Both the position numbers and the translations under genes were made by a program. 64,000 bases of DNA, from NCBI RefSeq assembly GCF_030403775.1, contig NZ_JAQMWQ010000016.1, positions 62,001-126,000 of the forward strand. The letters are read 5' to 3'. The notes beneath the pieces were generated by a model, which saw nothing but the letters and a program-made list of their open reading frames with translations, was not told the DNA's origin and did not search any database. The DNA comes from Paenibacillus sp. BSR1-1. GTDB taxonomy: Bacteria; Bacillota; Bacilli; Bacillales; Cytobacillaceae. This document shows positions 1-8,283 of this stretch, in pieces. Each line of letters opens with the position of its first letter. Position 1 is the stretch's first letter.

Positions 1-1
1 T

Positions 2-505
2 GCAGAAGAGGTTATCAAGGCATTGGCTTTAATCTATGCTGACCACCAAGAGGCAGTCATTGGAGCAGGGACGGTTCTAGATGCAGCTACTGCAAGGATT
101 GCCATTTTATCTGGTGCGCAATTTATCGTAAGTCCATGCTTTGATGAAGATACAGCGAGACTTTGCAATTTGTATCAGGTTCCATATATTCCTGGTTGTA
201 TGACCATAACTGAAATGAAAAATGCGTTACAACTTGGGGTCGATATTATTAAATTATTTCCTGGTAATGCCTTTGGACCTGAGTTTATCAAAGCGGTAAA
301 AGCTCCGCTCCCACAGGTAAATATTATTCCGACCGGTGGTGTCAGTCTTGATACGGTTGATCAATGGATCAAGAATGGCTGCATCGCTGTTGGAGTAGGA
401 GGAAACCTTGTTGCACCTGCAAAAACAGGGGATTATGGGAAAATTACCAATTATGCCAGCGAATATGTTAAAAAAGTCCAGGAAGCAAGAGAGGCTTTAA
501 AATGA
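2..505 (+). CDS. eda: KDPG/KHG aldolase, 5'-truncated by window edge
   Basis: Class I aldolase of the Entner-Doudoroff/hexuronate pathway that splits 2-keto-3-deoxy-6-phosphogluconate into pyruvate and glyceraldehyde 3-phosphate. The frame is open from base 2, so the true start lies outside the window. Family motifs visible are VIGAGTVLD, the Schiff-base lysine region IIKLFPGNAFGP, and the phosphate-binding IPTGGVSLD. The last 168 codons are present, of about 210 in the family. Its TGA stop overlaps the ATG of kdgK (ATGA), indicating translational coupling. The product of the next gene is the substrate of this enzyme. Confidence 0.93.
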   Translation, partial: AEEVIKALALIYADHQEAVIGAGTVLDAATARIAILSGAQFIVSPCFDEDTARLCNLYQVPYIPGCMTITEMKNALQLGVDIIKLFPGNAFGPEFIKAVKAPLPQVNIIPTGGVSLDTVDQWIKNGCIAVGVGGNLVAPAKTGDYGKITNYASEYVKKVQEAREALK

Positions 506-1515
506 AAAAGGTAGTTACACTGGGAGAAATCATGCTGCGCTTATCTACACAAACTGGAACACGGTTAAACCAAGCCGACCTTTTTACCGTTCATTACGGC
601 GGTGCAGAGGCCAATGTTGCTGTTTCTCTAGCGCATTTTGGCTATGAGACTTATTTTATTAGCAAAGTTCCGAATAATCCATTGGGAGAGGCTGTGAAGA
701 AGCATTTACGATCCCATGGCGTTCATACTGATTTTTTACAAAAAGGTGGAGAGCGTTTAGGAACGTATTATTTGGAGACAGGTGTTGGTGAAAGAGGTCC
801 GCAGGTAATTTACGACCGTAAATACTCCAGTTTTTCACAGTTAACAAAGGAAGATATTCAAATAGAAGAAATGTTTAAAGGGGCGGCACTGTTTCATGTG
901 TCTGGAATAACCCTTGCACTATCACATAATTTAAGAGAACTCACTTATTTTGCGATAAAAAAGGCTAAGGAAATGGGTGTGAAAATCAGCTTTGATTTTA
1001 ATTATCGTGCCAAACTCTGGGGTCAACAAGAGGCTTCGGAGGCAATCAAACCATTGCTGCCGTATGCCGATTTTTGTTTCTGCGGGGAATTGGACGCGAT
1101 TCACATCCTTGGGTTTGATAAGGTTAACGATTCCATTCCAGCGGATGAAAGATTGAAATACTATTATCAAAGAATACGAGAAAAATACCCGAATATCGAA
1201 TATTTTTGTTCAACATTCCGGACATCCATATCGGCTTCAAGCAATAACCTGCAAGGGAATTTGTTTGCAGCCGGTGAGCTTTACCAATCCAAAATTCACC
1301 ATATTGAGCCAATTGTTGATCGCGTCGGAGGTGGTGATGCATTTGCTGCTGGAGTTTTGTATTGCTTCTTCGAAGGCCTCACGCCACAGGAAATTATTTC
1401 TTTTGCAACAGCAGCATCAGCCTTAAAACACACTGTTCATGGAGATTGCAATTGCTTTACGAAAGAAGAAGTATACCAGTTTTTTGGAAGTGAACAAGGT
1501 AAAATCGCTAGATAA
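502..1515 (+). CDS. kdgK: 2-keto-3-deoxygluconate kinase (PfkB family)
   Basis: Phosphorylates 2-keto-3-deoxygluconate to KDPG, the substrate of the preceding aldolase. It is a 337-residue ribokinase/PfkB sugar kinase. An N-terminal GGAEANVAVSLAHFG sugar-binding segment lies near residues 32-46. The C-terminal PfkB signature VDRVGGGDAFAAGVLY near residue 270 contains the catalytic Asp. Start overlaps eda by 4 nt. It belongs to one operon with eda, kduI and kduD for catabolism of pectin or other hexuronates. Confidence 0.93.
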   Translation: MKKVVTLGEIMLRLSTQTGTRLNQADLFTVHYGGAEANVAVSLAHFGYETYFISKVPNNPLGEAVKKHLRSHGVHTDFLQKGGERLGTYYLETGVGERGPQVIYDRKYSSFSQLTKEDIQIEEMFKGAALFHVSGITLALSHNLRELTYFAIKKAKEMGVKISFDFNYRAKLWGQQEASEAIKPLLPYADFCFCGELDAIHILGFDKVNDSIPADERLKYYYQRIREKYPNIEYFCSTFRTSISASSNNLQGNLFAAGELYQSKIHHIEPIVDRVGGGDAFAAGVLYCFFEGLTPQEIISFATAASALKHTVHGDCNCFTKEEVYQFFGSEQGKIAR

Positions 1516-1556
1516 TCATTTTATTTTTATATTTCAACAAAAAGGAGATAAGAATT

Positions 1557-2387
1557 ATGGAAACTCGCTATGCTATTCACCCCGAAGATATGAAGAAATA
1601 TACAACGGATGATCTGAGAAGGGAATTTCTAGTTGAAACACTTTTTGAAGTAGGCCAAGTACACTTGACCTATACCCATAATGATCGAATGATTTTTGGC
1701 GGTGTCACCCCTGCTGATAAAGAATTAACAATAAAGTTAGATAAAGAATTAGGGGTTGAATATTTCCTAGAACGCCGTGAATTAGGCATCATTAACATTG
1801 GTGGAGAAGGTTCTGTAATTCTTGATGGGACCAAATTTGATATGCAGATGCGTGACGGTTTATATGTAGGAAAAGGAACAAAGGAAGTGCTTTTTCGTTC
1901 CAAGGATGCTAGTAATCCAGCAAAATATTATATTAATTCAACACCGGCACACCACACCTTTCCAACGGTAAAAATTGATATTAACAAAATTGATCCGTTA
2001 CAAATGGGTGATCCTTCTACATTAAATGAGCGGAAAATCTATCAATATGTTCACCCGAACGTTTGTCAGAGCTGTCAACTGCAAATGGGGTTAACAATGC
2101 TTGCAGCGGGGAGTGTCTGGAACACAATGCCTTGTCATACCCACGAACGCCGGATGGAAGTGTATTTGTACTTTGATATGGAGCCAGAAACACGTGTATT
2201 CCATTTTATGGGGAGACCAGAGGAAACAAGACATTTAGTGATGAAAAATGAACAAGCAGCCATTTCACCAAGCTGGTCAATCCACACAGGAACAGCCACA
2301 AGCAATTATACTTTCATTTGGGGGATGTGTGGTGAAAACATCACCTATTCAGACATGGATCACATCAAAATGGATGATTTAAGGTAG
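1557..2387 (+). CDS. kduI: 5-keto-4-deoxyuronate isomerase
   Basis: Cupin-fold zinc isomerase converting 5-keto-4-deoxyuronate (from unsaturated galacturonate) to 2,5-diketo-3-deoxygluconate. The product is 276 residues, the usual length for KduI. The zinc site is visible as PCHTHERRMEVYLYFD (His, His, Glu near residues 196-203) plus a downstream His in SWSIHTG. The start has an AAAGGAGAT ribosome binding site 8 nt upstream. It is followed after 12 nt by kduD, which uses its product. Confidence 0.95.
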   Translation: METRYAIHPEDMKKYTTDDLRREFLVETLFEVGQVHLTYTHNDRMIFGGVTPADKELTIKLDKELGVEYFLERRELGIINIGGEGSVILDGTKFDMQMRDGLYVGKGTKEVLFRSKDASNPAKYYINSTPAHHTFPTVKIDINKIDPLQMGDPSTLNERKIYQYVHPNVCQSCQLQMGLTMLAAGSVWNTMPCHTHERRMEVYLYFDMEPETRVFHFMGRPEETRHLVMKNEQAAISPSWSIHTGTATSNYTFIWGMCGENITYSDMDHIKMDDLR

Positions 2388-2399
2388 GGGGCTAATAGG

Positions 2400-3182
2400 A
2401 TGACAACAGATATCAGTTCTTTTTCACTTGATTTTTTTAGCTTGGCTGGAAAAGTGGCTATTGTTACAGGTGGCAATAAAGGTTTGGGACAAGGGTATGC
2501 AGTGGCCCTTGCCAAAGCAGGTGCAGATATATTTGTTGTATCTCGCAGTGATGATTGGGAACAAACCAGGGAATTAATTGAAGAAACAGGCCAGAGAGCA
2601 GAGTTTTTCATGGCTGATTTAAGTAACAGAGATGCTGTTAAACAAGTCACAAATCGATGTTTAGAAATGTTTGGCAAGATTGATATTTTAGTAAACAATG
2701 CTGGTACAATTCGGCGTGCCCCATTACTGGAGTATAAGGAAGAAGACTGGGATGATGTAATGGAAATCAATTTAAATTCCCTTTACTTTTTGAGCCAGGA
2801 AGTAGCAAAGCTGATGATCGAACAAAAAAGCGGAAAAATCATTAATATCGCTTCAATGCTATCTTTTCAAGGTGGAAAATTTGTGCCTCCCTATACTGCC
2901 AGTAAACATGCTGTTGCTGGTCTTACCAAAGCGTTTGCGAACGAATTGGCAGAATACAATATTCAAATCAACGCTATTGCACCTGGATATGTTAAAACTG
3001 CAAATACAGAACCTATTCGTGCAGATAAAGAACGGAATATGGAAATTTTATCACGGATTCCAGCGGGCCGCTGGGCGAATCCTACAGACCTAATGGGGGT
3101 TGTTGTGTTCCTGGCAAGTAAAGCCTCCGATTATATGAATGGGCATATTTTAGCGGTTGACGGCGGTTGGCTGGCAAGATAA
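2400..3182 (+). CDS. kduD: 2-deoxy-D-gluconate 3-dehydrogenase (2-keto-3-deoxygluconate oxidoreductase)
   Basis: Short-chain dehydrogenase reducing 2,5-diketo-3-deoxygluconate to 2-keto-3-deoxygluconate, which kdgK then phosphorylates. It shows the Rossmann glycine motif TGGNKGLGQG near residues 24-33, NNAG near residue 99, the catalytic Ser in NIASML and YTASK near residue 164. Its 260 residues are typical for the family. It is the last gene of the operon; a hairpin terminator follows directly. In B. subtilis the uvrC upstream neighbour is trxA, so this operon is an accessory arrangement. Confidence 0.93.
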   Translation: MTTDISSFSLDFFSLAGKVAIVTGGNKGLGQGYAVALAKAGADIFVVSRSDDWEQTRELIEETGQRAEFFMADLSNRDAVKQVTNRCLEMFGKIDILVNNAGTIRRAPLLEYKEEDWDDVMEINLNSLYFLSQEVAKLMIEQKSGKIINIASMLSFQGGKFVPPYTASKHAVAGLTKAFANELAEYNIQINAIAPGYVKTANTEPIRADKERNMEILSRIPAGRWANPTDLMGVVVFLASKASDYMNGHILAVDGGWLAR

Positions 3183-3202
3183 TCTTATGAATTTCATTAT
3201 TA

Positions 3203-3236
3203 AAAAACCGGGCTTTCTCCGGTTTTTCTTTTTTTC
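3203..3236 (+). terminator. Rho-independent terminator of kdu operon
   Basis: Stem ACCGG/CCGGT with a 7-nt loop, extended by an A run paired to the following T run, just after the kduD stop. Confidence 0.85.
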
Positions 3237-3316
3237 CAGATACATATGCTTTTCATTATGGATTGTTTGTTTTAAAATTTTATAGATAGACAAAAAAGAC
3301 GGATGGAGTGGCCGGA

Positions 3317-5089
3317 ATGAATGAAACTATTAAGCAAAAACTGACACTGCTGCCGGATCAGCCTGGCTGCTACTTAATGAAAGACCGTCAAGGAACAATC
3401 ATTTATGTGGGGAAAGCTAAAATATTAAAGAACCGGGTCCGGTCATATTTTACCGGATCACATGACGGAAAAACGCTCAGGCTTGTTCAGGAAATCGAAG
3501 ACTTCGAATACATTGTCACCTCCTCTAATATAGAAGCACTTATTTTGGAATTAAACCTAATTAAGAAATACGACCCAAAATATAATGTCATGCTTAAGGA
3601 TGACAAAACGTATCCATTTATCAAGCTGACAGCCGAAAGGCATCCGAAACTGATTATCACCAGGAAAGTAAAAAAGGATAAAGGCAAATATTTCGGTCCT
3701 TATCCGAATGTTATGGCGGCTAATGAAACGAAGAAGCTGCTTGACCGGATTTATCCTCTCCGTAAATGTGCGACACTTCCCGACCGGGTCTGCTTGTATT
3801 ATCATCTAGGACAATGCCTGGCACCATGTGTCAATGAGGTAACGGAACAACAGTATAAAGAAATGACTGATGAAATTACCCGCTTTTTAAATGGCGGTTA
3901 TAAGGAGATTAAAAAAGAATTAACCGAAAAAATGACCTCAGCAGCAGAAGAACTGGATTTTGAAAGAGCGAAGGATTTCCGTGATAAAATTATCCATATT
4001 GAAACGATCATGGAAAAGCAAAAAATCACGATGACTGACTTTACCGACCGCGATGTATTCGGCTATGCAGTTGATAAAGGGTGGATGTGCGTTCAGGTCT
4101 TTTTTGTGCGACAAGGGAAGCTAATCGAACGCGACGTATCGATGTTTCCAATCTACAATGAACCAGAGGAAGAAATTCTCACGTTTTTAGGACAATTTTA
4201 CCAGAAGACAAACCATTTCAAACCGAAGGAAATTCTCATTCAGGATGAGGTCGACCTAAATATGGCAGAACAGCTTCTTGAGGTAAAAGTGATGCAGCCG
4301 CAGCGGGGACAAAAAAAGGATCTCGTCAAAATGGCGATTAAAAATGCGAAAATTGCCTTAAATGAAAAGTTTTCGCTGATTGAAAAGGATGAGGAACGGA
4401 CTATAAAGGCAGTGGAAAACCTGGGGGAACTCCTCGGAATTTATACTCCGCACCGCATCGAGGCATTTGATAACTCTAATATCCAAGGAACCGATCCTGT
4501 TTCGGCAATGGTTGTGTTTACGGATGGTAAAGCAAACAAACGAGAATATCGCAAATATAAGATTAAGTCAGTAAAAGGTCCCGATGATTATGAATCTATG
4601 CGGGAAGTCACTCGAAGAAGGTATTCAAGGGCGTTAAAGGAAGAGCTGCCGCTTCCTGATTTAATTATTATTGACGGCGGCAAGGGGCATGTAGAGGCTG
4701 TCAGGGATGTTTTGGAGAACGAGTTAGGGTTAGATATCCCCCTTTCGGGTCTGGTGAAGGATGAAAAGCACCGCACCTCCCAGCTTTTATATGGCAATCC
4801 ATTAGAAATTGTCCCATTGCAACGGAATAGCCAGGAGTTTTATCTGCTTCAAAGAATCCAAGACGAGGTTCACCGCTTTGCGATTACCTTCCATCGACAA
4901 ATTCGCGGCAAAAGTGCCTTCCAATCTTTGCTCGATGATATTCCCGGAATTGGCGAGAAGCGAAAGAAATTATTGCTTAAGCATTTTGGATCTGTGAAAA
5001 AAATGAAGGAAGCTGGACTCGATGAGTTTCGGGCGATTGGAATCCCTAAAGATGTGGCGGAAGAATTAATGAAAAAACTTCAGTCATAA
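3317..5089 (+). CDS. uvrC: Excinuclease ABC subunit C
   Basis: Dual-incision nuclease subunit of UvrABC nucleotide excision repair. Domains in order: GIY-YIG nuclease (GCYLMKD and IIYVGKAK, residues ~14-90), UVR domain binding UvrB (EELDFERAKDFRDKI near residue 210), RNase H-like 3'-incision domain (EAFDNSNIQG, IIIDGGKGH) and C-terminal helix-hairpin-helix (DIPGIGEKRKKLLLKHFGS). I chose ATG 3317 because GGAGTGG lies 6 nt upstream and MNETIKQKL matches the B. subtilis N-terminus; a GTG at 3308 is in frame but overlaps that site. This gives 590 residues. Confidence 0.96.
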   Translation: MNETIKQKLTLLPDQPGCYLMKDRQGTIIYVGKAKILKNRVRSYFTGSHDGKTLRLVQEIEDFEYIVTSSNIEALILELNLIKKYDPKYNVMLKDDKTYPFIKLTAERHPKLIITRKVKKDKGKYFGPYPNVMAANETKKLLDRIYPLRKCATLPDRVCLYYHLGQCLAPCVNEVTEQQYKEMTDEITRFLNGGYKEIKKELTEKMTSAAEELDFERAKDFRDKIIHIETIMEKQKITMTDFTDRDVFGYAVDKGWMCVQVFFVRQGKLIERDVSMFPIYNEPEEEILTFLGQFYQKTNHFKPKEILIQDEVDLNMAEQLLEVKVMQPQRGQKKDLVKMAIKNAKIALNEKFSLIEKDEERTIKAVENLGELLGIYTPHRIEAFDNSNIQGTDPVSAMVVFTDGKANKREYRKYKIKSVKGPDDYESMREVTRRRYSRALKEELPLPDLIIIDGGKGHVEAVRDVLENELGLDIPLSGLVKDEKHRTSQLLYGNPLEIVPLQRNSQEFYLLQRIQDEVHRFAITFHRQIRGKSAFQSLLDDIPGIGEKRKKLLLKHFGSVKKMKEAGLDEFRAIGIPKDVAEELMKKLQS

Positions 5090-5092
5090 GGA

Positions 5093-5121
5093 TTGTCAGA
5101 GTAATATTATCATGCTATAAT
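5093..5121 (+). promoter_or_regulatory. Sigma-A type promoter for lysC leader
   Basis: TTGTCA (5093-5098), 17-nt spacer, perfect TATAAT (5116-5121). It lies just after the uvrC stop and about 15-20 nt upstream of the lysine riboswitch. Confidence 0.8.
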
Positions 5122-5134
5122 AAGTGAAAATTTA

Positions 5135-5400
5135 ATTTACTGTCACTTTTACGTACTAAAGTGAAGGTAGAGGTGCGAGCTTCAAAAGTAAGGGTTCTGA
5201 GAAGGATGAGCTTCCATGACGAGCCTTGAAAGGGGATGTTCGCCGAAGTGAAGAAAGTCTCATTTCTTTCTTTGCTGGTCCTGTATTGAATAAATGCTGG
5301 ATTGTCAAGGCTATTGTCTTGGAGAGCTATCTTACATTGTAGGCGCAAGATTTTTTTGTGTTTATTAAGCAATGAGATATTCTCTCATTGCTTTTTTTAT
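5135..5400 (+). ncRNA. Lysine riboswitch (L-box) with terminator
   Basis: The leader contains conserved L-box segments: GTAGAGGTGCGAGCTTCAAA near 5166, GGGATGTTCGCCGAAGTGAA near 5235, TTTGCTGGTCCTGTATTG near 5273 and TTGGAGAGCTATCTTAC near 5319. A strong intrinsic terminator follows (AGCAATGAGA 5368-5377 / TCTCATTGCT 5383-5392 then a T run). By family knowledge, lysine binding favours the terminator and represses lysC. The 5' boundary is approximate. Confidence 0.93.
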
Positions 5401-5450
5401 TTTTTCTAGGGAAAACTATAGCAATCATTTGAAAGTAGGGGAAAACGAAC

Positions 5451-6668
5451 ATGGGGCTTATTGTACAAAAATTCGGGGGGACTTCCGTAGGAAGCGTCGA
5501 GAGAATTTTAAATGTAGCAGAATGTGTTAGAGAAGAAACCGAACGGGGAAACAAGGTTGTTGTTGTCGTTTCGGCAATGGGGAAATCGACAGATCAGCTC
5601 GTCAGCTTAGCAAAGGAAATCTCCGAGCAGCCTAATAAGCGGGAAATGGATATGCTTCTTTCTACCGGGGAGCAGGTGACCATCGCGTTACTGAGCATGG
5701 CTTTAAATCAAAAAGGCTTGAAGGCTGTTTCTTATACTGGCTGGCAAGCAGGAATCGTGACTGAACCTGTTCATGGAAATGCAAGGATTTCAAAAATAAA
5801 TACTCAGGCAATTGAAACCCAGCTTAATGATGGGAAGGTCGTCATTGTTGCCGGTTTCCAAGGAATTACCGAAGAAGGTGAAATCACCACTCTCGGACGC
5901 GGCGGCTCTGACACGACCGCAGTGGCGCTAGCTGCTGCTTTAAAAGCCGATAAGTGTGATATTTATACGGATGTTACCGGAGTATTCACAACGGATCCTA
6001 GGTATGTGAAAAATGCTCGTAAATTATTATCCGTGTCCTATGATGAAATGCTTGAGCTTGCTAATTTAGGAGCAGGTGTGCTGCACCCTAGAGCAGTAGA
6101 GTTTGCCAAGAATTATAATGTCCGATTAGAAGTTCGTTCTAGTATGGAGAAAATTGAAGGAACAGTAATTGAGGGGGAAGCTACAATGGAACAAAACTTA
6201 GTCGTCCGCGGAGTCGCATTTGAAGATGAAATTACACGGGTAACCGTTTTAGGACTTAAAAATTCATTAACAAGTCTTTCTACAATTTTTACAACACTTG
6301 CACAGAATCACATTAATGTCGATATTATCATTCAAAGTACAACCGAAGCTGGTACAGCTAATTTGTCTTTCTCCATTCACACAAATGATTGGGTTGACAC
6401 GTTAAAGGTTCTGGAAAACAATAAGGCAAGCCTTGGATATGAGCAGCTGGATGCCGAGAATAAATTAGCGAAAGTATCCATTGTAGGTTCTGGTATGATC
6501 TCCAATCCAGGCGTGGCCGCAAAAATGTTTGCAGTGCTAGCAGAGAACAATATTGCTGTAAAAATGGTCAGCACGTCTGAGATAAAAGTTTCAGTTGTAG
6601 TAGAAGAAAAAAATATGCTGAAAGCGGTAGAAGTATTGCACGACGCATTTGAACTTGGGAATAACTAA
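5451..6668 (+). CDS. lysC: Aspartokinase II alpha subunit, lysine-sensitive
   Basis: Phosphorylates aspartate, the first step of the lysine, threonine, methionine and diaminopimelate pathway. It is 405 residues. The N-terminal kinase domain begins IVQKFGGTSVG and contains LGRGGSDTTAVALAAAL near residue 147. Two C-terminal ACT domains follow (RVTVLGLKNS and KVSIVGSGM) for allosteric control. ATG 5451 follows GTAGGGGAAAAC. Expression is set by the upstream lysine riboswitch. An in-frame internal start (separate entry) would give the beta subunit, as in B. subtilis aspartokinase II. Confidence 0.96.
   Translation: MGLIVQKFGGTSVGSVERILNVAECVREETERGNKVVVVVSAMGKSTDQLVSLAKEISEQPNKREMDMLLSTGEQVTIALLSMALNQKGLKAVSYTGWQAGIVTEPVHGNARISKINTQAIETQLNDGKVVIVAGFQGITEEGEITTLGRGGSDTTAVALAAALKADKCDIYTDVTGVFTTDPRYVKNARKLLSVSYDEMLELANLGAGVLHPRAVEFAKNYNVRLEVRSSMEKIEGTVIEGEATMEQNLVVRGVAFEDEITRVTVLGLKNSLTSLSTIFTTLAQNHINVDIIIQSTTEAGTANLSFSIHTNDWVDTLKVLENNKASLGYEQLDAENKLAKVSIVGSGMISNPGVAAKMFAVLAENNIAVKMVSTSEIKVSVVVEEKNMLKAVEVLHDAFELGNN
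6186..6668 (+). CDS. Aspartokinase II beta subunit from internal start in lysC
   Basis: In-frame ATG at 6186 inside lysC is preceded 7 nt upstream by a strong GAGGGGGAA ribosome binding site. It would yield a 160-residue protein beginning MEQNLVVRG and holding only the two regulatory ACT domains. B. subtilis aspartokinase II is known to be an alpha2beta2 enzyme whose beta subunit comes from this same kind of in-frame start. The ribosome binding site is seen; production of the subunit is inferred from the family. Confidence 0.75.
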   Translation: MEQNLVVRGVAFEDEITRVTVLGLKNSLTSLSTIFTTLAQNHINVDIIIQSTTEAGTANLSFSIHTNDWVDTLKVLENNKASLGYEQLDAENKLAKVSIVGSGMISNPGVAAKMFAVLAENNIAVKMVSTSEIKVSVVVEEKNMLKAVEVLHDAFELGNN

Positions 6669-6678
6669 AAAAATAGTG

Positions 6679-6706
6679 AAAGGCACCTCAATGGAGCGTG
6701 CCTTTT
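6679..6706. terminator. Bidirectional terminator between lysC and yslB
   Basis: AAAGGCAC (6679-6686) pairs with GTGCCTTT (6698-6705), flanked by A-rich and T-rich runs so that it can serve convergent lysC and yslB. Confidence 0.75.
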
Positions 6707-6711
6707 ACTAT

Positions 6712-7164
6712 TTAAATTGGATCTTTCTTATCCCATTTGACAGTGAAGCGGACGGTGTTGGCTTTTTTGACCGGATGTTCAAAGGTTTCGGCAATGGCTT
6801 CCTTTTGCATCCCAATTTGCTGGGCAAGGAATCCTGCTTCCAGCTGAAAAAAGTTTTCTGCTTTTGATTTGATACGGGACACTAGAAGTGGACTAGATAG
6901 TTCGAATTCTATCTCATTTTTATTTTCATGATTGATGGATAACTGTCCCCAGGAAGCATTGGCAAAAAATTCAACCATTTGACCATAATCGGATAAAGGA
7001 AATTTACGTGCTAGCCGTTTGCCGGCCCAATACAAAATTTCTGGCGTATCTTTTCCTAAAATCTCTGGCAAAAGAACTTCTCGGATCAGTTCATAACCGA
7101 AGGTAGATATGGTTCTTGGTTCTTCAATAGGCTGTTTGAATTCAACGACTGTACTATCTTTCAC
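6712..7164 (-). CDS. yslB: YslB family protein (DUF2507)
   Basis: 150-residue soluble protein matching B. subtilis YslB, family DUF2507, biochemical function unknown. Recognisable core: STFGYELIREVLLPEILG near residues 19-36, YWAGKRLARKFPL, and FFQLEAGFLAQQIG. GTG start at 7164 with GAAAGAGGGG upstream on the minus strand. It sits between lysC and sdhC as in B. subtilis. No catalytic motif can be named. Confidence 0.85.
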   Translation of the reverse strand: MKDSTVVEFKQPIEEPRTISTFGYELIREVLLPEILGKDTPEILYWAGKRLARKFPLSDYGQMVEFFANASWGQLSINHENKNEIEFELSSPLLVSRIKSKAENFFQLEAGFLAQQIGMQKEAIAETFEHPVKKANTVRFTVKWDKKDPI

Positions 7165-7393
7165 TTGTTTCCCCTCTTTCTATCATTCTATTATATACAA
7201 ACTATGTTACAATTCAGTACCGTTTTTATAAAATAGCGCTTACATTTTGAAGGGATTTTTTGTTATATTACGATATCATCGCTCGTTTACTATCATAATT
7301 ATAATTCCCTAAAAATATTATTTTCCAACCGTAAGATGTTGGAAATTTCAATGTAAAAATCTAGATTATTTTTAAAATAAAACCAATTAAAAA

Positions 7394-7407
7394 TGAATGC
7401 GCTTTCA
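7394..7407 (+). promoter_or_regulatory. cre-like CcpA operator upstream of sdhCAB
   Basis: TGAATGCGCTTTCA differs at one position from the palindrome TGAAAGCGCTTTCA and fits the catabolite-responsive-element consensus. It lies about 70 nt upstream of the sdh promoter. Repression of sdh by CcpA is an inference. Confidence 0.6.
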
Positions 7408-7475
7408 TAGCCTATTATAATATCAATATATAATAAAAACTTTATTTATTACCAAAGATTTGTGTATCCGGTTTC

Positions 7476-7504
7476 TTGACGCTCTATGATGATGGGAGTA
7501 AAAT
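7476..7504 (+). promoter_or_regulatory. Sigma-A type promoter of sdhCAB
   Basis: TTGACG (7476-7481), 17-nt spacer, TAAAAT (7499-7504). This leaves about 100 nt of untranslated leader before sdhC. The rest of the 448-nt gap 7165-7612 is AT-rich with no other feature I can name. Confidence 0.75.
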
Positions 7505-7612
7505 GGACATGTCACATTATTGTCACAATGGTGCTAGGTTACATATTCTTTAAAAGGATTGAAGAAAGGAAAGTACTTAACATCATTTTAAAAATTAAAA
7601 GGGGGTAAATGT

Positions 7613-8221
7613 ATGGCGAGTAATCGAGAGTTTTTTAATCGGAGATTGCATTCATTGCTGGGAGTTATTCCTATCGGGATTTTTCTCGTGCAGCACCTAG
7701 TAGTTAACCATTATGCAACAGTGGGAGTCGAGTCTTTTAATAAGGCTGCGAACTTTATGGGGAATCTTCCTTTCCGCTATGTCTTAGAGACAGTAATTAT
7801 TTATTTACCATTGTTATTTCATGCAATTTATGGGCTTTATATTGCTTTTACTGCCAAAAATAATACTAGCAGATTCGGATTCTTTAGAAACTGGATGTTC
7901 TTGCTGCAACGTGTCACTGGCGTAATCACGCTGATCTTTATTGCATGGCATGTATGGGAGACCCGGGTTGCTGCCGCTTTTGGAAATGAAGTTAATTTTC
8001 AAATGATGCAGGATATTCTTTCTTCACCATTCATGTTTGGATTTTATATTGTTGGGATTATTTCAGCTATTTTCCACTTTGCAAATGGTTTATGGTCATT
8101 CATGGTTAGCTGGGGCATCACTGTATCGCCACGTTCACAGGTCATTGCAACATATGTGACAATCGTGATTTTCTTAGCACTTTCCTATGTTGGAATTTCA
8201 ACTTTGTTGGCATTTGTATAA
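7613..8221 (+). CDS. sdhC: Succinate dehydrogenase cytochrome b558 subunit
   Basis: Membrane anchor of respiratory complex II that carries two b-type hemes and reduces menaquinone. It is 202 residues with five hydrophobic helices. Conserved His residues, likely heme ligands, occur at HSLLGVIPIG (near 13), FLVQHLVVNHY (near 24-29), LLFHAIYGL (near 70), FIAWHVWE (near 113) and IFHFANGLW (near 155). ATG 7613 follows AAAAGGGGG. First gene of the sdhCAB operon; Bacillus-type complex II has a single large cytochrome subunit instead of SdhC plus SdhD. Confidence 0.95.
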   Translation: MASNREFFNRRLHSLLGVIPIGIFLVQHLVVNHYATVGVESFNKAANFMGNLPFRYVLETVIIYLPLLFHAIYGLYIAFTAKNNTSRFGFFRNWMFLLQRVTGVITLIFIAWHVWETRVAAAFGNEVNFQMMQDILSSPFMFGFYIVGIISAIFHFANGLWSFMVSWGITVSPRSQVIATYVTIVIFLALSYVGISTLLAFV

Positions 8222-8283
8222 TAGTTCACATTTACATTTGTTCGGAAAAAATAATTGGATTTTGGATTAAGGGAGTGAGTTAA

